Below the pieces are notes generated by a model that made no database searches, was not told the origin of the DNA, and was given only the letters and a program-made list of their open reading frames with translations. Made by a program: the position numbers and the translations under genes. Positions 7,934 through 8,929 of a stretch of DNA of 8,929 nucleotides are shown in pieces. The stretch comes from Chthoniobacter flavus (GTDB lineage Bacteria; Verrucomicrobiota; Verrucomicrobiia; Chthoniobacterales; Terrimicrobiaceae): assembly GCA_945863785.1 (NCBI GenBank), contig CAMBAQ010000072.1, positions 1-8,929 on the forward strand, written 5' to 3'. The stretch's first letter is position 1. Every line of letters starts with the position of its first letter.

Positions 7934-8007
7934 GCAGCCATAGCTCAATTGGATAGAGCATCTGACTACGGATCAGAAGGTTTGTGGTTCGACTCCACAT
8001 GGCTGCA
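7934..8007 (+). tRNA. tRNA-Arg (anticodon ACG)
   Basis: A complete cloverleaf can be drawn. Acceptor GCAGCCA (7934-7940) pairs perfectly with TGGCTGC (8000-8006), followed by discriminator A8007. The D stem is GCTC/GAGC (7943-7946, 7956-7959). The anticodon stem TCTGA/TCAGA (7961-7965, 7973-7977) closes the loop CTACGGA, giving anticodon ACG at 7968-7970. The T stem TGTGG/CCACA (7983-7987, 7995-7999) closes the loop TTCGACT. A34 is normally deaminated to inosine by TadA, allowing CGU, CGC and CGA to be read. The CCA end is not encoded (CTT follows), so it must be added after transcription. No terminator is evident directly downstream. Confidence 0.97.
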
Positions 8008-8182
8008 CTTTACCTCCCGCCCAGAAGTCTAACAGTTATCTACGGACTCTGTTCCAAAAATGGGAATGAGGTTCATAAGTTGATATTTTTGTGTAGCCGC
8101 CCTGACCGTTTAACCGCAATCGATAATTTTGAAAATTTCAGAAACTAGTGACTCGGCTTTGTATGAGTTTCATTTTTGTGTG

Positions 8183-8191
8183 CCCCCCCCC
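8183..8191. repeat. C9 homopolymer
   Basis: Nine consecutive C on the plus strand, in the decayed segment after tRNA-Arg. With the G8 run at 8418-8425 it forms a widely spaced complementary pair. Such runs are prone to slippage and to sequencing length error. Confidence 0.8.
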
Positions 8192-8417
8192 TCGCTGATG
8201 CCATTGTTTTTGGCGATGTGCAGCATGGATCTCTAGGGCTCTTACCTGTTAATGATGGTTCTCTAGCGAACGAGATTATCGAAGGCACATAGGAGAAGAT
8301 CGACGATGAGGCGCAGGGTTGACAGATGTCCTGAATAGAAGGGACTCTGGCGGCTTTCTTGATGAAAGAATCCAAATTATTTCTAGAGAATCCGTTCAGC
8401 GCTTACTTAACGAATTA

Positions 8418-8425
8418 GGGGGGGG
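8418..8425. repeat. G8 homopolymer
   Basis: Eight consecutive G lie just outside the CCA end of the tRNA-like remnant. The run encodes a triple Gly in the second frame of the possible coding remnant. Its length may be uncertain for the same reasons as the C run. Confidence 0.8.
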
Positions 8426-8427
8426 AT

Positions 8428-8490
8428 TGGAGCGGGTGAAGGGACTCGAACCCTAGACACCAACCTTTGCAAGGTTGCAGAATACCATCT
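8428..8490 (-). pseudogene. tRNA remnant, 3' half like tRNA-Gly, anticodon reads GCA
   Basis: Read on the minus strand, the 3' half of a tRNA is well kept: D-loop piece ATGGTA, anticodon stem CAACC/GGTTG around TTGCAAA, variable GTGTC, T arm with loop TTCGAGT, acceptor strand CACCCGC, discriminator T and encoded CCA (8430-8428). The expected partner GCGGGTG for the 5' acceptor is absent, no D stem forms, and the T stem has a T-T mismatch, so it is not a working tRNA. The CCCGCTCCA end and CAACCTTGC arm resemble bacterial tRNA-Gly(GCC); one C-to-A change would turn anticodon GCC into the GCA seen, which formally reads Cys. It may be the attachment-site copy left by an integrated element, or a decayed duplicate. 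Confidence 0.6.
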
Positions 8491-8499
8491 AAGGGTGGC

Positions 8500-8829
8500 A
8501 CATAGTTATTACCATTTCATTAATAATAGCCAAATATTATAAGTCTTCAAACTATAAAACGACGTACCGCAACCACCCTCCACTCCATCCAAACTCTCCA
8601 CTAGCAGATTTTTCATCTAGGGTCATCGAGTAACACTAGCCCCCATTACTGCGACCCCAAAACCCCCAATCAGAATTTCTACCCCACCCAATTCCCATCA
8701 ACGTCACCGACGCAACTCTGAATGCAAGAATGCTTGGAGAGCTAGAATTTATAACGGGGAGCAGTCTCTCGCACCGATCAGAACACAATCGGATTCGACA
8801 AATTCAAGTTTCGGGAATACAATCTTGGC
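8500..8829. other. About 330 nt with no recognisable gene
   Basis: Every frame on both strands is closed quickly; the longest minus-strand reading I checked here is about 20 codons. The left part (8500-8570) is AT-rich and the middle (8570-8700) is rich in C-A-C tracts. Toward the right there is a TATAAC (8750-8755) that could be a -10 box for the gene beginning at 8830, though no -35 box stands at the right distance. There is also a small inverted repeat CCGAT/ATCGG (8774-8778, 8788-8792). I see nothing else. Confidence 0.5.
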
Positions 8830-8929
8830 ATGAGTTCGCTCTTGGAAATTGAAGAAGCTGCCGATGTTCTTCCCATCGAGGAGAAGAAGGAACTTGTTGC
8901 TTTCCTGCTGACCCGCCTTCGCGGTGTTG
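8830..8929 (+). CDS. Antitoxin-like small protein, N-terminal part
   Basis: The ATG at 8830 opens a frame that runs out of the window after 33 codons. It reads MSSLLEIEEAADVLPIEEKK and then ELVAFLLTRLR, an acidic amphipathic helical start. Small proteins with this start (xxIxxAAxxLPxEEKxELxxFLxxRL) are common in Verrucomicrobiota, Planctomycetes and cyanobacteria as putative antitoxins of PIN-domain (VapC-like) or RelE-like toxins; this is recalled from the family, not searched. The toxin would be expected just to the right, outside the window. No strong ribosome-binding site precedes the start (GGGA lies 13 nt away). The call rests on the N-terminus only. Confidence 0.6.
   Translation, partial: MSSLLEIEEAADVLPIEEKKELVAFLLTRLRGV

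Larger units (their letters stand above)
8167..8456 (+). pseudogene. Possible frame-broken coding remnant, not recognised
   Basis: Two adjoining reading frames give protein-like text. From 8167 one frame reads through the C run into LADAIVFGDVQHGSLG and on to an in-frame TAG (8290-8292), then EKIDDEAQG up to a TGA at 8320. The frame beginning at 8316 continues with LTDVLNRRDSGGFLDERI and QIISRESVQRLLNEL to a TAG at 8454. Joined, they would be one product broken by a nonsense codon and a frameshift near 8311-8319. Codons (several AGA/AGG and TTA) look less GC-rich than in the neighbouring genes, which fits foreign origin. The last residues, ERVKGLEP, are antisense to the tRNA-like remnant and are a known spurious reading of tRNA DNA. 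I recognise no family. This could equally be chance. Confidence 0.3.

Noticed and set aside
8145..8375. 76-residue minus-strand open frame after tRNA-Arg
   Set aside because: The translation has no recognisable motif, it crosses the C9 run, and the plus strand gives more protein-like text over the same bases.
8430..8510. A functional minus-strand tRNA-Cys(GCA)
   Set aside because: There is no 5' acceptor strand complementary to CACCCGC and no D stem, and the T stem is mismatched; the body resembles tRNA-Gly more than tRNA-Cys.
1..8929. CRISPR array or insertion sequence
   Set aside because: I saw no regularly spaced repeats and no transposase-like protein or terminal inverted repeats with a target duplication.

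Overview
The window looks like chromosomal DNA from a Gram-negative-type bacterium, probably a member of the Verrucomicrobiota or a relative in the PVC group. The clues are a Rho factor with a long Pro/Ala/Lys-rich N-terminal extension, a tRNA gene without an encoded CCA, and a small antitoxin-like start typical of that group. The assignment is an inference; no rRNA or other lineage marker is present.

Layout. Positions 1-1541 (+) carry rho. Converging on it is a leftward cluster on the minus strand, in transcription order: an ADP-ribosylglycohydrolase-family protein (7801-6776), ilvD (dihydroxy-acid dehydratase, 6675-4984), and, only 16 nt after ilvD, a 1123-residue NRPS-like protein (4967-1596). 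The rho and NRPS-like genes end tail to tail 54 nt apart, with a perfect 9-bp hairpin between them that includes the stop codon of the NRPS-like gene. A tRNA-Arg(ACG) gene with a good sigma70-type promoter lies at 7934-8007 (+). The remaining 0.9 kb looks decayed: a possible frame-broken coding remnant, long C and G runs, a defective tRNA whose 3' half resembles tRNA-Gly, about 330 nt without a recognisable gene, and finally the first 33 codons of a probable toxin-antitoxin antitoxin cut by the window edge.

Main point of interest. The NRPS-like protein keeps the order condensation - adenylation - thioesterase in one uninterrupted frame, yet nearly every catalytic signature is replaced: HHxxxDG reads PSFLLDE, the adenylation phosphate-binding loop and the A10 lysine are gone, no carrier domain fits between adenylation and thioesterase, and the thioesterase Ser-Asp-His triad reads Gly-Gly-Trp. 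A 3.4-kb frame with no stop but with all active sites erased suggests a retained pseudo-synthetase with a non-catalytic role rather than a dying gene. It is probably co-transcribed with ilvD, the penultimate enzyme of valine/isoleucine synthesis.

Secondary points are a glycohydrolase-family protein with unusual residues at the metal site, a Rho with a disordered N-terminal extension and no visible N-terminal helix bundle, and the decayed tRNA-flanked segment, which could be the scar of an integrated element.
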